From Streptomyces sp. NRRL F-5135 (GTDB taxonomy: Bacteria > Actinomycetota > Actinomycetes > Streptomycetales > Streptomycetaceae), in assembly GCF_000719775.1 (NCBI RefSeq), contig NZ_JOHR01000015.1:62001-126000 (forward strand): a stretch of 64,000 nt of DNA, in the 5' to 3' direction. The notes beneath the pieces are model-generated. The model searched no databases. It saw only the letters and a list, made by a program, of their open reading frames with translations, and was not told where the DNA came from. The position numbers and the translations under genes are program-made. Shown piece by piece: positions 8,835 through 17,645 of this stretch; the stretch's first letter is position 1; each line of letters begins with the position of its first letter.

Positions 8835-9827
8835 CTACGTCCCGGTGCCCGGGCCGGTGTTCCGGCCCGTGGGGCTCCGGCCGGCTCGCGCGAGGACGCG
8901 GCGTGCCGTCGCCGCCATCGCCTCGTCGACCATGCGCCCCTCGAAGAGCACCGCGCCCTCGCCCCGGGCCTGCGCCTCGTCCACCGCCGTGATCAGGCGT
9001 TCGTACCGCGCGAGTTCCTCGTCGCCGGGGGTGAACACCTCGTTGACCACCGGTACGTGAGAGGGGTGGATCACCGCCATGCCCTCGTAGCCCATGTCGC
9101 GGTTCTGTCCGGCGAAGCGGCGCAGTCCCGCGAGGTCGGCGACGTCCGCCCACAGTCCGGCCACCGGGTGGGGGCAGCCCGCCGCGCGGGCGTCCAGCAG
9201 CACACGGGCGCGCAGCTCACGGGTTTCGGTGCCCTCGGGGCTCCAGCGATAGCCGATCGCCCGTTCGACGTCCCCGCCCGGGGCGGTCAGCGCGCCCAGG
9301 TGGGCGACCCGGGCGGCGGCCCGGCCGATGGCGTAGGCCTCGCGCAGCCCCCGGGCCGTCTCCAGGAGCGGTACGAGGACGAAGTGCCCGTCCGGCAGCC
9401 CGTGTTCGCGCTCGCACCAGCTCAGCAGCCGGTCCGCGAGACGTATGTCGTCGGCGGAGCACACCTTGGGCAGCACCACGCCGTGGAGCCCCGGGCGGGC
9501 CACGGCGCGCAGTTCGTCCGCGCTCGCCCAGCCCGCCGTGGGGTCGAACGGGTTGATACGTACGAACAAGCGCATGGGACCGCGCGCGGCGGCGGCCTCG
9601 TCGACGGCCCGGGCCACGGCGTCGCGTGCCGCCGCCTTGCCGGTGTCGGGCACCGCGTCCTCCAGGTCGAGGATGGCCGCGTCGGCGCCGGCCGCCTCGG
9701 CCTTGGGCAGCCAGCCGGTACGGTTCCCGGGGACGAAGAGCAGGGACCGGAGCGGGACCCGGCCGGGCCCGGAGGATCCCCGTCCCCGCTCCGACCGCAC
9801 CCCCGCGGCCTCGCGCTCAGATGACAC
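8835..9827 (-). CDS. HpcH/HpaI aldolase/citrate lyase-family (CitE-like) acyl-CoA lyase
   Basis: The 330-residue protein shows the CitE-like signatures SLLFVPGNR, ILDLEDAVPD, RINPFD, LVPLLETARGL and IHPSHVPVVNEVF. These enzymes cleave or form beta-hydroxyacyl-CoA thioesters such as malyl-CoA, citramalyl-CoA or citryl-CoA, using Mg2+ held by the Glu of the LLET segment and a later Asp (here GGDVERAIG). The GTG at 9827 is chosen because GGAGGAG lies just before it and it overlaps the upstream CoA-transferase by 11 bases, which implies coupling. With that CoA-transferase it could activate and then split a hydroxy-dicarboxylic acid. No hydratase is nearby. The exact substrate is unknown. The C-terminal tail after residue 315 is low-complexity. 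Confidence 0.85.
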   Translation of the reverse strand: MSSEREAAGVRSERGRGSSGPGRVPLRSLLFVPGNRTGWLPKAEAAGADAAILDLEDAVPDTGKAAARDAVARAVDEAAAARGPMRLFVRINPFDPTAGWASADELRAVARPGLHGVVLPKVCSADDIRLADRLLSWCEREHGLPDGHFVLVPLLETARGLREAYAIGRAAARVAHLGALTAPGGDVERAIGYRWSPEGTETRELRARVLLDARAAGCPHPVAGLWADVADLAGLRRFAGQNRDMGYEGMAVIHPSHVPVVNEVFTPGDEELARYERLITAVDEAQARGEGAVLFEGRMVDEAMAATARRVLARAGRSPTGRNTGPGTGT

Positions 9828-11127
9828 CCCGCTCCTCCAGTTCCGTACGCCGCTCGTCGTCGATGCCGAGCCACTGCCCGTACACCAGGTCGTTGTCCGC
9901 GCCCAGCGCGGGGCCGGTCCGCCACACAGCGCCCGGGGCACGGCGGAAGTGCGGGATCACGGCCTGCATCCGCACCGGGCCGAGGTCCGGGTCGTGGACG
10001 GTGACGATGTCCTCGCGTTCGGCGTAGACCGGGTCGGCCGCGATGTCCGCGGCCGTGAAGACCCGGGAGGCCACGACCTCCGCGCGTTCGAACTCCGCCA
10101 GACACGCCTCCGCCGTGCGTTCCGCGACCCACGCGCGCAGCCCCTCGTCGAGCTGTTCCCGGCCCCGGTGCTGCTGCTCGGTGGTCGCGAACTCCTCCTC
10201 GGGCAGGCCCAGCAGCCGGACCACGTTCGTCACGGACCTGAGCGTGGCCGAGGTGACCGTCAGCCAGTCGCCGTCCTTGCTGCGGTAGGTGTTGATGACG
10301 GCCGCCGGCGCCACGGCCAGCTGGTTGCCGGCCCGCCCGGGTGCCGTGCCGAGCTGGTCGTACGCGATGACCTGCCACTCCACCAGCCGGAACAGTGGCT
10401 CGAACAGGGCCAGGTCGATCCACTCGCCGTCGAAGTCGGGGTCGGTGGAACGCCGGTGCAGCGCGGCGAGGATCGCGTACGCGCCCATCAGGCCGGTGAC
10501 CGCGTCGCCGTGGGAGAAGCCGGTGTGCACGGGCGGCCCGTCCGGGAAGCCCGTCAGATGGACCACCCCGCTGCGGGCCTCGCCCATCTTCCCGAACCCG
10601 GGCGCGTCCGCGCGCGAGGAGGTGGCGCCGAAGCCGGATATCTGCAGCAGGACCGCTTTCGGATTGACGGCGTGCACGGATTCCCAGTCCAGGCCCCACG
10701 CGCGCAGCCGCCCGGCCCGCAGCGTCACGATCACCACATCCGCCCAGGCGATCAGGGAACGGGCGATCTCCCGGCCCTCCTCGTGGTGCAGGTCGAGCGT
10801 GACGGAGCGCTTGTTGCGGCCCGCCACCTTGAACCAGAGCGGGACTCCCTCCCGCCGGGGGCCCATGGCACGGGCGGCGTCCCCCGCGCCCGGCGGTTCC
10901 ACGTGCACGACGTCGGCCCCCTGGTCGGCGAGCATCGACCCGGCGAGCGGACCCGCCACGACGTGGGCGAACTCCACCACCTTCAGACCTGTCAGCTGTC
11001 CCTGCCGCGCGTCACCACGATCGCCCGCGCCGCCTCTACCAGGCGCATGGCCCGCGCCGCCCGTGCCGCTGAAGCCGTTCACGCCGTACGCCCCGCCCAC
11101 GTCGTCCGTGCCGTCGTTGCCGTCCAT
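9817..11127 (-). CDS. CaiB/BaiF family (class III) CoA-transferase
   Basis: The 436-residue enzyme has the class III fold signatures: LTGLKVVEFAHVVAGPLAG, the NKRSVTLDL loop, VSxxxGFGA-like QISGFGATSS, and the catalytic Asp208 in SHGDAVTG that forms the aspartyl-CoA intermediate. Family members move CoA from one carboxylic acid to another. Residues 1-40 are Gly/Ala-rich and probably disordered; the true start may be internal, near residue 41. The gene is first in a two-gene unit with the CitE-like lyase and shares the locus with a LysR regulator and a CitMHS transporter. That points to uptake, CoA activation and cleavage of a di- or tricarboxylate. Citramalate or malate are candidates; that part is inference. 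Confidence 0.88.
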   Translation of the reverse strand: MDGNDGTDDVGGAYGVNGFSGTGGAGHAPGRGGAGDRGDARQGQLTGLKVVEFAHVVAGPLAGSMLADQGADVVHVEPPGAGDAARAMGPRREGVPLWFKVAGRNKRSVTLDLHHEEGREIARSLIAWADVVIVTLRAGRLRAWGLDWESVHAVNPKAVLLQISGFGATSSRADAPGFGKMGEARSGVVHLTGFPDGPPVHTGFSHGDAVTGLMGAYAILAALHRRSTDPDFDGEWIDLALFEPLFRLVEWQVIAYDQLGTAPGRAGNQLAVAPAAVINTYRSKDGDWLTVTSATLRSVTNVVRLLGLPEEEFATTEQQHRGREQLDEGLRAWVAERTAEACLAEFERAEVVASRVFTAADIAADPVYAEREDIVTVHDPDLGPVRMQAVIPHFRRAPGAVWRTGPALGADNDLVYGQWLGIDDERRTELEERGVI

Positions 11128-11226
11128 ACGGTTCAGGCTGACGGCCGATCCGTATGCGGGGCCAGCAATGAAGAGGGATCAATTCATGCGAATTCCGCAA
11201 CAGTCGCCGGTGTCGTCGGACTTCCC

Positions 11227-12165
11227 TCAGTCGCTGCCCCCGTCCTCCCACACCGCCCCTTCCGGAAGGGCGTGACCCGCGTCCCGGAACTCCTCCAACC
11301 GCTCCAGGAACCGCTGGGCGCCGGGCGGTAGCGCGCGCCGGGTCGGCAGGACCACGTACAGTCGCCGCTCCACCACCGGATCCACCAGGGGACGCCGTAC
11401 CAGCTTCCCCGGTGCCACCAGAGGGTGGACCAGGGCCGGCATCGCGGAGACTCCCAGGCCCGCGGCCACCAGCCCGCCGACCGTGGCCACACTGCCCGCC
11501 TCCGCCGCCGGGGCCGCCGCCACGCCCGCCCGGTCGAAGGCGGCGTCGGTCAGCCGGCGCACGCTGGAGTCCGTACCCACCGCCAGGAAAGGCTCCTGCC
11601 CCATCTCCCGCCAGGACACCTCGGACCGCTCGGCGAGGGGATGGCCCTCCGGGAGCACGGCGTCGAAGCGGTCCCGGACCAGTGGCCGCAGCGTCGTTCC
11701 CGGGGTGCGGCGGACCGCCGTGCTCACCGCGAAGTCGGCGTCCCCGTCCACCACCCGTGCCAGCACGGCGCGTTCCAGCCCGTCCAGGATGCGCACGCTC
11801 ACCTCGGGCCGCCCCGCGCGGAAGGCGGAGATCACCGGCGGCAGCAGCACGGCCGCCACCGAGGGCAGCGTCGCCAGCGCGATCGAGCCCCGCTCGCCCG
11901 CCGCGTAGCGCCCGAGCTGGGCGAGCCCCGTGCGGTGCGCGGCCAGGATCTGATCGGCTATCCGCAGCGCTTCCGTACCGGCCGGGGTGAGCTGGACGTT
12001 CCGGGTGTCGCGTTCCAGCAGCCGCAGGCCGAGGTTGCGTTCCAGATCGGCGACCGCGCGGCTCAGCGAGGACTGGGAGACATGCAGTTCGGTGGCGGCG
12101 GCCGTGAAGCTCGCGGCGCGGGCGACCGCGGAGTACGCGGCGAGCTGGCGCAGGGTGACGTCCAT
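11227..12165 (-). CDS. LysR-family transcriptional regulator
   Basis: The 312-residue protein has an N-terminal winged helix-turn-helix (TLRQLAAYSAVARAAS, VSQSSLSRAVADLE, LGLRLLERDTR) and a two-lobed effector domain. It is divergent from the CitMHS transporter by 144 bases and lies just downstream of the CoA-transferase/lyase pair, so a role as their acid-responsive activator is likely but inferred. A near-palindrome fitting the LysR T-N11-A rule lies in the divergent region at 12207-12219. ATG at 12165 gives the canonical LysR N-terminus (MDVTLRQLAAY). Confidence 0.9.
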   Translation of the reverse strand: MDVTLRQLAAYSAVARAASFTAAATELHVSQSSLSRAVADLERNLGLRLLERDTRNVQLTPAGTEALRIADQILAAHRTGLAQLGRYAAGERGSIALATLPSVAAVLLPPVISAFRAGRPEVSVRILDGLERAVLARVVDGDADFAVSTAVRRTPGTTLRPLVRDRFDAVLPEGHPLAERSEVSWREMGQEPFLAVGTDSSVRRLTDAAFDRAGVAAAPAAEAGSVATVGGLVAAGLGVSAMPALVHPLVAPGKLVRRPLVDPVVERRLYVVLPTRRALPPGAQRFLERLEEFRDAGHALPEGAVWEDGGSD

Positions 12166-12206
12166 GGACGGCGAGCGTAGGGGCGAACGCGCCCGGGCGG
12201 AACTGT

Positions 12207-12219
12207 TGCGCGAAGCGCA
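12207..12219. promoter_or_regulatory. Candidate LysR box between LysR and CitMHS genes
   Basis: TGCGCGAAGCGCA is a perfect dyad (TGCGC, GAA, GCGCA) that satisfies T-N11-A. It lies 42 bases from the LysR start and 91 bases from the transporter start, a usual place for a shared regulator site. Confidence 0.5.
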
Positions 12220-12309
12220 TGGACAGATCCGTGTTCGATGCTGGACGCGGATCTTTCACGGCTCCGACACTCGTCGGCAACACCCGATGGGACGAGGAAG
12301 CGGGCGACG

Positions 12310-13746
12310 ATGCTGGCGGTACTGGGGTTCTGCACGATCGGCGGCTTCCTGCTGCTCACCATGACCAGGCGGGCGTCCGTGCTGGTGGCGCTGGTCCTGA
12401 CGCCGGTGATCGCCGCGCTGGTCGGCGGACACGCGGCCGAGATAGGCCCGATGGCGCTGGAGGGGCTGACCAAGGTCGCTCCCACCGGCATCATGATCGC
12501 CTTCGCGGTGCTCTACTTCAGCCTGATGATCGAGGCGGGGCTGTTCGAACCGCTGATCCGGGCGATCCTGCGGGCCGCCAAGGGGGATCCGGTACGGATC
12601 GCGGTCGGCACGGCCGTGCTCACCATGTGTGTCGCGCTCGACGGCGACGGTGCCTCCACCTTCCTCATCACCGTCTCCGCGCTGCTCCCCGTCTACCGTC
12701 GCATCGGGATGAGCAGGCTCGTGCTCGCCGGGATCATCTGCCTCGGCGCGGGCGTGATGAACCTGGTGCCCTGGGGCGGGCCGACCGCGCGGGCGGCCGC
12801 CGCGCTCAAGCTGGAGACGTCGGACATCATCACTCCGCTGCTGCCCTCGATAGCCGCCGGGATCGCGTGGGTGCTGCTCGCCTCGTACCTCATCGGGCTC
12901 CGGGAGCGCCGCCGGCTCGGCGCCCTCGAGATGCCGGGCGGAGGCGACGGTTCGACGGCCCGGGACGATTCGGCGGCCGGGGACGGTTCGGCGGCCGGGG
13001 ACGACTCGACGGCGGGGGACCGTACGGCGGTCAAGGGCGGTACGGCGGCCGAGCACGGCGTGACCGTCCGGAACGGGGCGGCCCCCGGCGACGGTCCCGG
13101 TACGCCCCTGGTCGTCACGCGCCCCCGCACCGCGCTGACCGTCTTCAATCTGCTGCTCACCCTCACCCTGCTGACCTGCCTGGTGCTGGAGGCCATGCCG
13201 CTGCCCGTGCTCTTCGTGGTCGCCTTCGTCGTCGCGCTGCTCGTCAACCGTCCCCGCTGGGAGGACCAGCAGGCCCTGCTGGAGAGGCACGGCAACAACG
13301 TCGTGCTCGTCACCACCATGATCTTCGCGGCGGGCGTGTTCACCGGTGTCCTCACCGGGACCGGGATGATCGGGGAGATGGCCGAGGCGATGGTGGGCGT
13401 CATCCCCGACTCCCTCGGTGGACACCTCCCGGCCGTCATCGCGGTGACCGGTATGCCGCTGAGTCTCGTCTTCACCCCGGACGCCTACTACTTCGGCATC
13501 CTGCCCGTCCTCTCCGAGACGGCCAACGCCTTCGGCACCGAGCACGCCGAGGTCGCCCGCGCGGCCGTCCTCGGGCAGATGACCACGGGGTTCCCGCTGA
13601 GCCCGCTCACCGCCGCCACCTTCATCCTCGTGGGGATGACCGGGGTCCAGCTCGGCGAGCACCAGAGGTTCATCTTCCGCTGGGCGTTCGGGACGACGCT
13701 CGTGATGACCGCCACCGCGCTGCTCACGGGAGCGATCCCGCTCTGA
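12310..13746 (+). CDS. CitMHS-family citrate/tricarboxylate-metal:proton symporter
   Basis: The 478-residue integral membrane protein matches CitMHS transporters: LDGDGASTFLITVSALLPVY, NLVPWGGPTARAAAALK, and a second half with GVFTGVLTGTGMIGEMA and FTPDAYYFGILPV. About 11-12 hydrophobic segments are visible. The ATG at 12310 has GAGGAAG (12294-12300) nine bases upstream and gives an immediate membrane segment, so it is preferred over the ATG at 12238. Family members import citrate or related acids complexed with a divalent metal. Residues 213-236, in the cytoplasmic loop, are four six-residue repeats (DGSTAR-like) encoded by an 18-base tandem repeat. The gene likely feeds the adjacent CoA-transferase/lyase pair. 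Confidence 0.9.
   Translation: MLAVLGFCTIGGFLLLTMTRRASVLVALVLTPVIAALVGGHAAEIGPMALEGLTKVAPTGIMIAFAVLYFSLMIEAGLFEPLIRAILRAAKGDPVRIAVGTAVLTMCVALDGDGASTFLITVSALLPVYRRIGMSRLVLAGIICLGAGVMNLVPWGGPTARAAAALKLETSDIITPLLPSIAAGIAWVLLASYLIGLRERRRLGALEMPGGGDGSTARDDSAAGDGSAAGDDSTAGDRTAVKGGTAAEHGVTVRNGAAPGDGPGTPLVVTRPRTALTVFNLLLTLTLLTCLVLEAMPLPVLFVVAFVVALLVNRPRWEDQQALLERHGNNVVLVTTMIFAAGVFTGVLTGTGMIGEMAEAMVGVIPDSLGGHLPAVIAVTGMPLSLVFTPDAYYFGILPVLSETANAFGTEHAEVARAAVLGQMTTGFPLSPLTAATFILVGMTGVQLGEHQRFIFRWAFGTTLVMTATALLTGAIPL
12946..13017. repeat. 18-base tandem repeat (four copies) in the CitMHS loop
   Basis: Four head-to-tail copies of an 18-base unit of the form GACGNTTCGRCGGCCSGG encode D-(D/G)-S-(A/T)-A-(G/R). 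They lie in the central hydrophilic loop, where length is unconstrained. Confidence 0.85.
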
Positions 13747-13835
13747 TCCCGCTCCGGCCCCGACCCTGGCTCCGTTCCGCTCTGCCCTCGTACATCACGG
13801 AGCTGACCTCCGGCCGGTACGACGCCCCTTGCCTT

Positions 13836-13851
13836 TCGTACGAACGTTCGA
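13836..13851. promoter_or_regulatory. LexA-type SOS box upstream of dnaE2
   Basis: TCGTACGAACGTTCGA matches the actinobacterial/Gram-positive SOS box TCGAAC-N4-GTTCGA with one mismatch. It lies 63 bases before the dnaE2 start. DnaE2 genes are LexA-controlled in mycobacteria, so the position and the gene agree. Confidence 0.8.
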
Positions 13852-13913
13852 AGATTGGTTTATGGTGGAGAAGCGGGGAGGTGGGACAAGGCTGATCAGG
13901 TCAGGAGGTGCGG

Positions 13914-16900
13914 ATGCCCGGATTCACGCATCTGCGCACCGTCTCCGGATTCTCCCTGCGCTACGGGGCCTCCCATCCGGAGCGGCTGGCCGAGCGCGCC
14001 GCCGAGCGGGGCATGGACGCCCTCGCCCTGACCGACCGCGACACCCTCGCCGGCGCGGTCCGCTTCGCCAAGGCGTGTGCCGGGGCCGGGGTGCGACCAC
14101 TCTTCGGGGTGGAGTTGGCGGTGGGCGAACAGGCACGTACGGAACGGCCGAACCAGCGCCGCCGCACGCCCGTGCGCGGTGGGGCGTTCCTCGACGAGTC
14201 CGCTCCCCGCGCGGTCTTCCTCGCCCAGGACGGCGCGGCGGGCTGGGCACAGCTGTGCAGGCTCGTCTCCACCGCGCACGCGGCGGGCGCGCATGACCCG
14301 GCGCACGGTCCGGCGGGCGCGTACGACCTGGGCGGCGCGGCACACGGTGCGGGCGGCGCGGCGCGGGAAGCGGGAGCGGGCGCCCCGGGCAGCCGCGAAG
14401 GCGCGTACGGCGCCGGAGCCCACCCGGCCGCCCACCCCGCCGGCCACCACGCCGCCCACCGGCCCACCACCCCCCTGCTGCCCTGGCGCGACAACCACGG
14501 CCCCGGACTTCTCGTCCTGCTCGGCCCCGACTCCGAGATCGGCCGGGCCCTCGCGGCCGGCCGCCCCGACCGGGCCGCCCGGCTGCTCGTCCCCTGGCGC
14601 GAGATCTACGGTGACGCGCTGCGCCTGGAGGTCGTGCACCACGGGCGTACGGGTACGGGCCCCGGCTCGCTGCGCCAGGCCGCCCGCACCCTCGGCTTCG
14701 CCCTGGACCAGGGCGTCCGGGCCGTGCTCAGCAACGCCGTGCGCTACGCCGACCCCGGCCAGGGCCCGGTCGCCGATGTCCTCGACGCCGCCCGTCGGCT
14801 GGTCCCCGTCGACCCGCGCAGGGGCCTGGACAGCGGGGAGCGCTGGCTGAAGGACCCGGCCTCGATGGCCCGTGCGGCGGAGCTGGTCGCCGAGGCCGCC
14901 GGGTTCCGCCGGGACACGGCGCACCGGCTGCTGGCCCTGACCGAGGAGACCGCCGCGAGCTGTCTGGTCGACCCCGAGGACGACCTCGGGCTGGGCACCG
15001 TCCACTTCCCCGAGCCCCGCCTGGTCGGCGCGGACCGCCGGGGCGCCGAGCGGGTGCTGCGCTCGCGCTGCGCCGCCGGGATGGTGCTGCGCGGCTACGA
15101 CCGGCGGCCGGACAGCCGGGACTACTGGGCGCGGATGGACGACGAGCTGCGCACGATCGACCGGCTCGGCTTCGCCTCGTACTTCCTCACCGTCGCCCAG
15201 GTCGTCGACGACATCAAGGGGATGGGCATCCGGGTCGCCGCGCGCGGCTCCGGCGCCGGCTCCCTGGTCAATCACCTGCTGGGGATCACCCACGCCGACC
15301 CGGTCGCCCACGGGCTGCTGATGGAACGGTTCCTCTCCACCCGCCGCCCCGGGCTCCCCGACATCGACATCGACGTCGAGTCCGCGCGCCGGCTGGAGGT
15401 CTACCGCGCGATCCTCGGCCGCTTCGGCCCCGAGCGGGTCGCGGCGGTCGCCATGCCCGAGACCTACCGGGTGCGCCACGCCGTACGGGACGTGGGCGCG
15501 GCCCTGTCCATGGACCCGGCCGAGATCGACCGGATCGCCAAATCCTTCCCGCACATCCGCGCCCGGGACGCCCGGGCCGCGATGGCGGAGCTGCCGGAGC
15601 TGCGCGAGGTGGCCGGACAGCAGGAGAGACACGGCCGGCTGTGGGATCTGGTGGAGGCGCTGGACGCGCTGCCGCGCGGGATCGCCATGCACCCGTGCGG
15701 GGTGCTGCTCTCGGACGACTCGCTGCCGCGCCGGACCCCGGTGGTGCCGACCAGCGGCGAGAGCTTCCCCATGGCGCAGTTCGACAAGGAGGACGTCGAG
15801 GACCTGGGGCTGCTCAAACTCGATGTGCTGGGCGTCCGGATGCAGTCGGCGATGGCGCACGCCGTCGGGGAGATCGCGCGGACCACGGGGGAGCGGGTGG
15901 ACATCGACGACCCGCGGCGGGTGCCGGAGGGCGACCCGGCGACGTACGGGCTGATCCGCTCCGCCGAGACCCTGGGCTGCTTCCAGATCGAGTCGCCGGG
16001 CCAGCGCGACCTGGTCGGCAGGCTCCAGCCCGCCACGTTCCACGACCTGGTGGTCGACATCTCGCTGTTCCGCCCCGGGCCGGTCGCGGCCGACATGGTA
16101 CGGCCGTTCATCGCGGCCAGGCACGGCCGGGCGGCCGTCCGCTACCCCCACCCCGACCTGGCCGAACCGCTGTGCGAGACCTACGGCGTGGTCGTCTTCC
16201 ACGAGCAGGTCATCCAGATGCTGGACATCATGACCGGCTGCGGCCGGGAGGAGGCGGACACGGTGCGCCGCGGGCTGTCCGAGCCGGAGTCGCAGGCCAG
16301 GATCCGGGCCTGGTTCGAACAGCGGACGCGGCAGAGGGGATACACGGCCGAGGTCACCGCCCGTACCTGGGAGATCATCGAGGCGTTCGGCTCGTACGGC
16401 TTCTGCAAGGCGCACGCGGTCGCGTTCGCCGTGCCGACCTACCAGTCGGCCTGGCTCAAGGCCCATTACCCGGCGGCCTTCTACGCCGGGCTGCTCACCC
16501 ATGACCCGGGGATGTACCCGAAGCGGCTGCTGCTGGCGGACGCGCGGCGGCGGGGGGTGCCGGTGCTGCCGCTGGACGTGAACCGGTCGGCGGTCGCCCA
16601 TCGAATCGAACTGGTGTCTGGTGGCGGTGGTGTGCCCGGTGACGGGGCGTCCGGTGACGGCGTGTGGGGGCTGCGGCTGGCGCTCGCCGACGTCCACGGC
16701 ATCAGCGAGGCGGAGGCCGCGCGGATCGAGGCCGGGCAGCCCTACTCCTCGCTGCTGGACTTCTGGCAGCGGGCCCGGCCCTCCCGGCCGGTCGCCGAAC
16801 GGCTGGCGCAGGTGGGCGCGTTGGACCGGTTCGGCGCCAACCGGCGCGATCTGCTGCTGCACCTGTCCGAGCTGCACGGAGCGCAGCGGCGGGCGGGCGC

Positions 16901-17645
16901 GTACGGGGACCAGCTCCCGCTGGCCGGTGGCGGGCGCACCGCCCCCGCCGGGCTGCCCGACCTGGGGGACGCCGAACGGCTCAGCGCGGAGCTGGGCGTG
17001 CTCGGCATGGACGCCTCACGCCATCTGATGGACGATCACGAGACGTTCCTGAAGGAACTCGGGGTGACGTCGGCCAAACGGCTGCGGGAGGTGCCGCACG
17101 GCAGGACCGTCCTGGTGGCGGGCGCCAAGGCGGCGACCCAGACGCCACCGATCCGCTCCGGCAGACGGGTCGTCTTCACCACGCTGGACGACGGTACGGG
17201 CCTGGTCGACCTCGCCTTCTTCGACGACAGCCACGAGCGGTGCGCGCACACCGTCTTCCACTCCTGGCTGCTGCTGGTGCGCGGCGTGGTGCAGCGACGG
17301 GGACCGCGGAGCCTGAGCGTGGTGGGCGAGGCGGTCTGGAACCTGGCGGAGCTGGTGGAACTGCGGGAGAGGGGCGGCCTGGACGCGGTCGCGGCGGCGC
17401 TGGACACGGAGCCCGGCGACGCCGGAACCGCGGCCGCCGACGGTCCCGACGGCCCCGGTGACCCCGGTGGTTCCGGTGGTCCTGATGCCGAGGGGTCCCG
17501 GGGCCCGGCGCGGGGAGCCGACGGACGTCGCATCCGCCTGCCCACGGGCTACGAGATGAACCCGTGGGCCGACCTCCGACCGGCGGGTGAGGGCGTACCG
17601 ACCGGCCGGAAGCTGTGGCACTCCAGCCCGGGGAGCGCGGGATGA
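13914..17645 (+). CDS. dnaE2: DnaE2/ImuC-type error-prone DNA polymerase III alpha subunit
   Basis: The 1243-residue C-family polymerase starts at ATG 13914 with AGGAGG five bases upstream. An N-terminal PHP-like domain (1-~260) has lost the metal-binding HxH of motif 1 (HLRTVS instead), so proofreading by this domain is unlikely. The palm carries PDIDID near residue 482 and the fingers GFCKAHAVAFA. Tandem HhH (ALDRFGANR) and an OB-fold (TTLDDGTGLVDLAFF) follow. Two low-complexity insertions are present: Ala/His/Gly-rich at about 125-185 and Gly/Pro-rich near 1165-1200. DnaE2 performs mutagenic translesion synthesis after DNA damage. It overlaps the ImuB-like gene by ATGA and sits behind an SOS box. 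Confidence 0.92.
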   Translation: MPGFTHLRTVSGFSLRYGASHPERLAERAAERGMDALALTDRDTLAGAVRFAKACAGAGVRPLFGVELAVGEQARTERPNQRRRTPVRGGAFLDESAPRAVFLAQDGAAGWAQLCRLVSTAHAAGAHDPAHGPAGAYDLGGAAHGAGGAAREAGAGAPGSREGAYGAGAHPAAHPAGHHAAHRPTTPLLPWRDNHGPGLLVLLGPDSEIGRALAAGRPDRAARLLVPWREIYGDALRLEVVHHGRTGTGPGSLRQAARTLGFALDQGVRAVLSNAVRYADPGQGPVADVLDAARRLVPVDPRRGLDSGERWLKDPASMARAAELVAEAAGFRRDTAHRLLALTEETAASCLVDPEDDLGLGTVHFPEPRLVGADRRGAERVLRSRCAAGMVLRGYDRRPDSRDYWARMDDELRTIDRLGFASYFLTVAQVVDDIKGMGIRVAARGSGAGSLVNHLLGITHADPVAHGLLMERFLSTRRPGLPDIDIDVESARRLEVYRAILGRFGPERVAAVAMPETYRVRHAVRDVGAALSMDPAEIDRIAKSFPHIRARDARAAMAELPELREVAGQQERHGRLWDLVEALDALPRGIAMHPCGVLLSDDSLPRRTPVVPTSGESFPMAQFDKEDVEDLGLLKLDVLGVRMQSAMAHAVGEIARTTGERVDIDDPRRVPEGDPATYGLIRSAETLGCFQIESPGQRDLVGRLQPATFHDLVVDISLFRPGPVAADMVRPFIAARHGRAAVRYPHPDLAEPLCETYGVVVFHEQVIQMLDIMTGCGREEADTVRRGLSEPESQARIRAWFEQRTRQRGYTAEVTARTWEIIEAFGSYGFCKAHAVAFAVPTYQSAWLKAHYPAAFYAGLLTHDPGMYPKRLLLADARRRGVPVLPLDVNRSAVAHRIELVSGGGGVPGDGASGDGVWGLRLALADVHGISEAEAARIEAGQPYSSLLDFWQRARPSRPVAERLAQVGALDRFGANRRDLLLHLSELHGAQRRAGAYGDQLPLAGGGRTAPAGLPDLGDAERLSAELGVLGMDASRHLMDDHETFLKELGVTSAKRLREVPHGRTVLVAGAKAATQTPPIRSGRRVVFTTLDDGTGLVDLAFFDDSHERCAHTVFHSWLLLVRGVVQRRGPRSLSVVGEAVWNLAELVELRERGGLDAVAAALDTEPGDAGTAAADGPDGPGDPGGSGGPDAEGSRGPARGADGRRIRLPTGYEMNPWADLRPAGEGVPTGRKLWHSSPGSAG

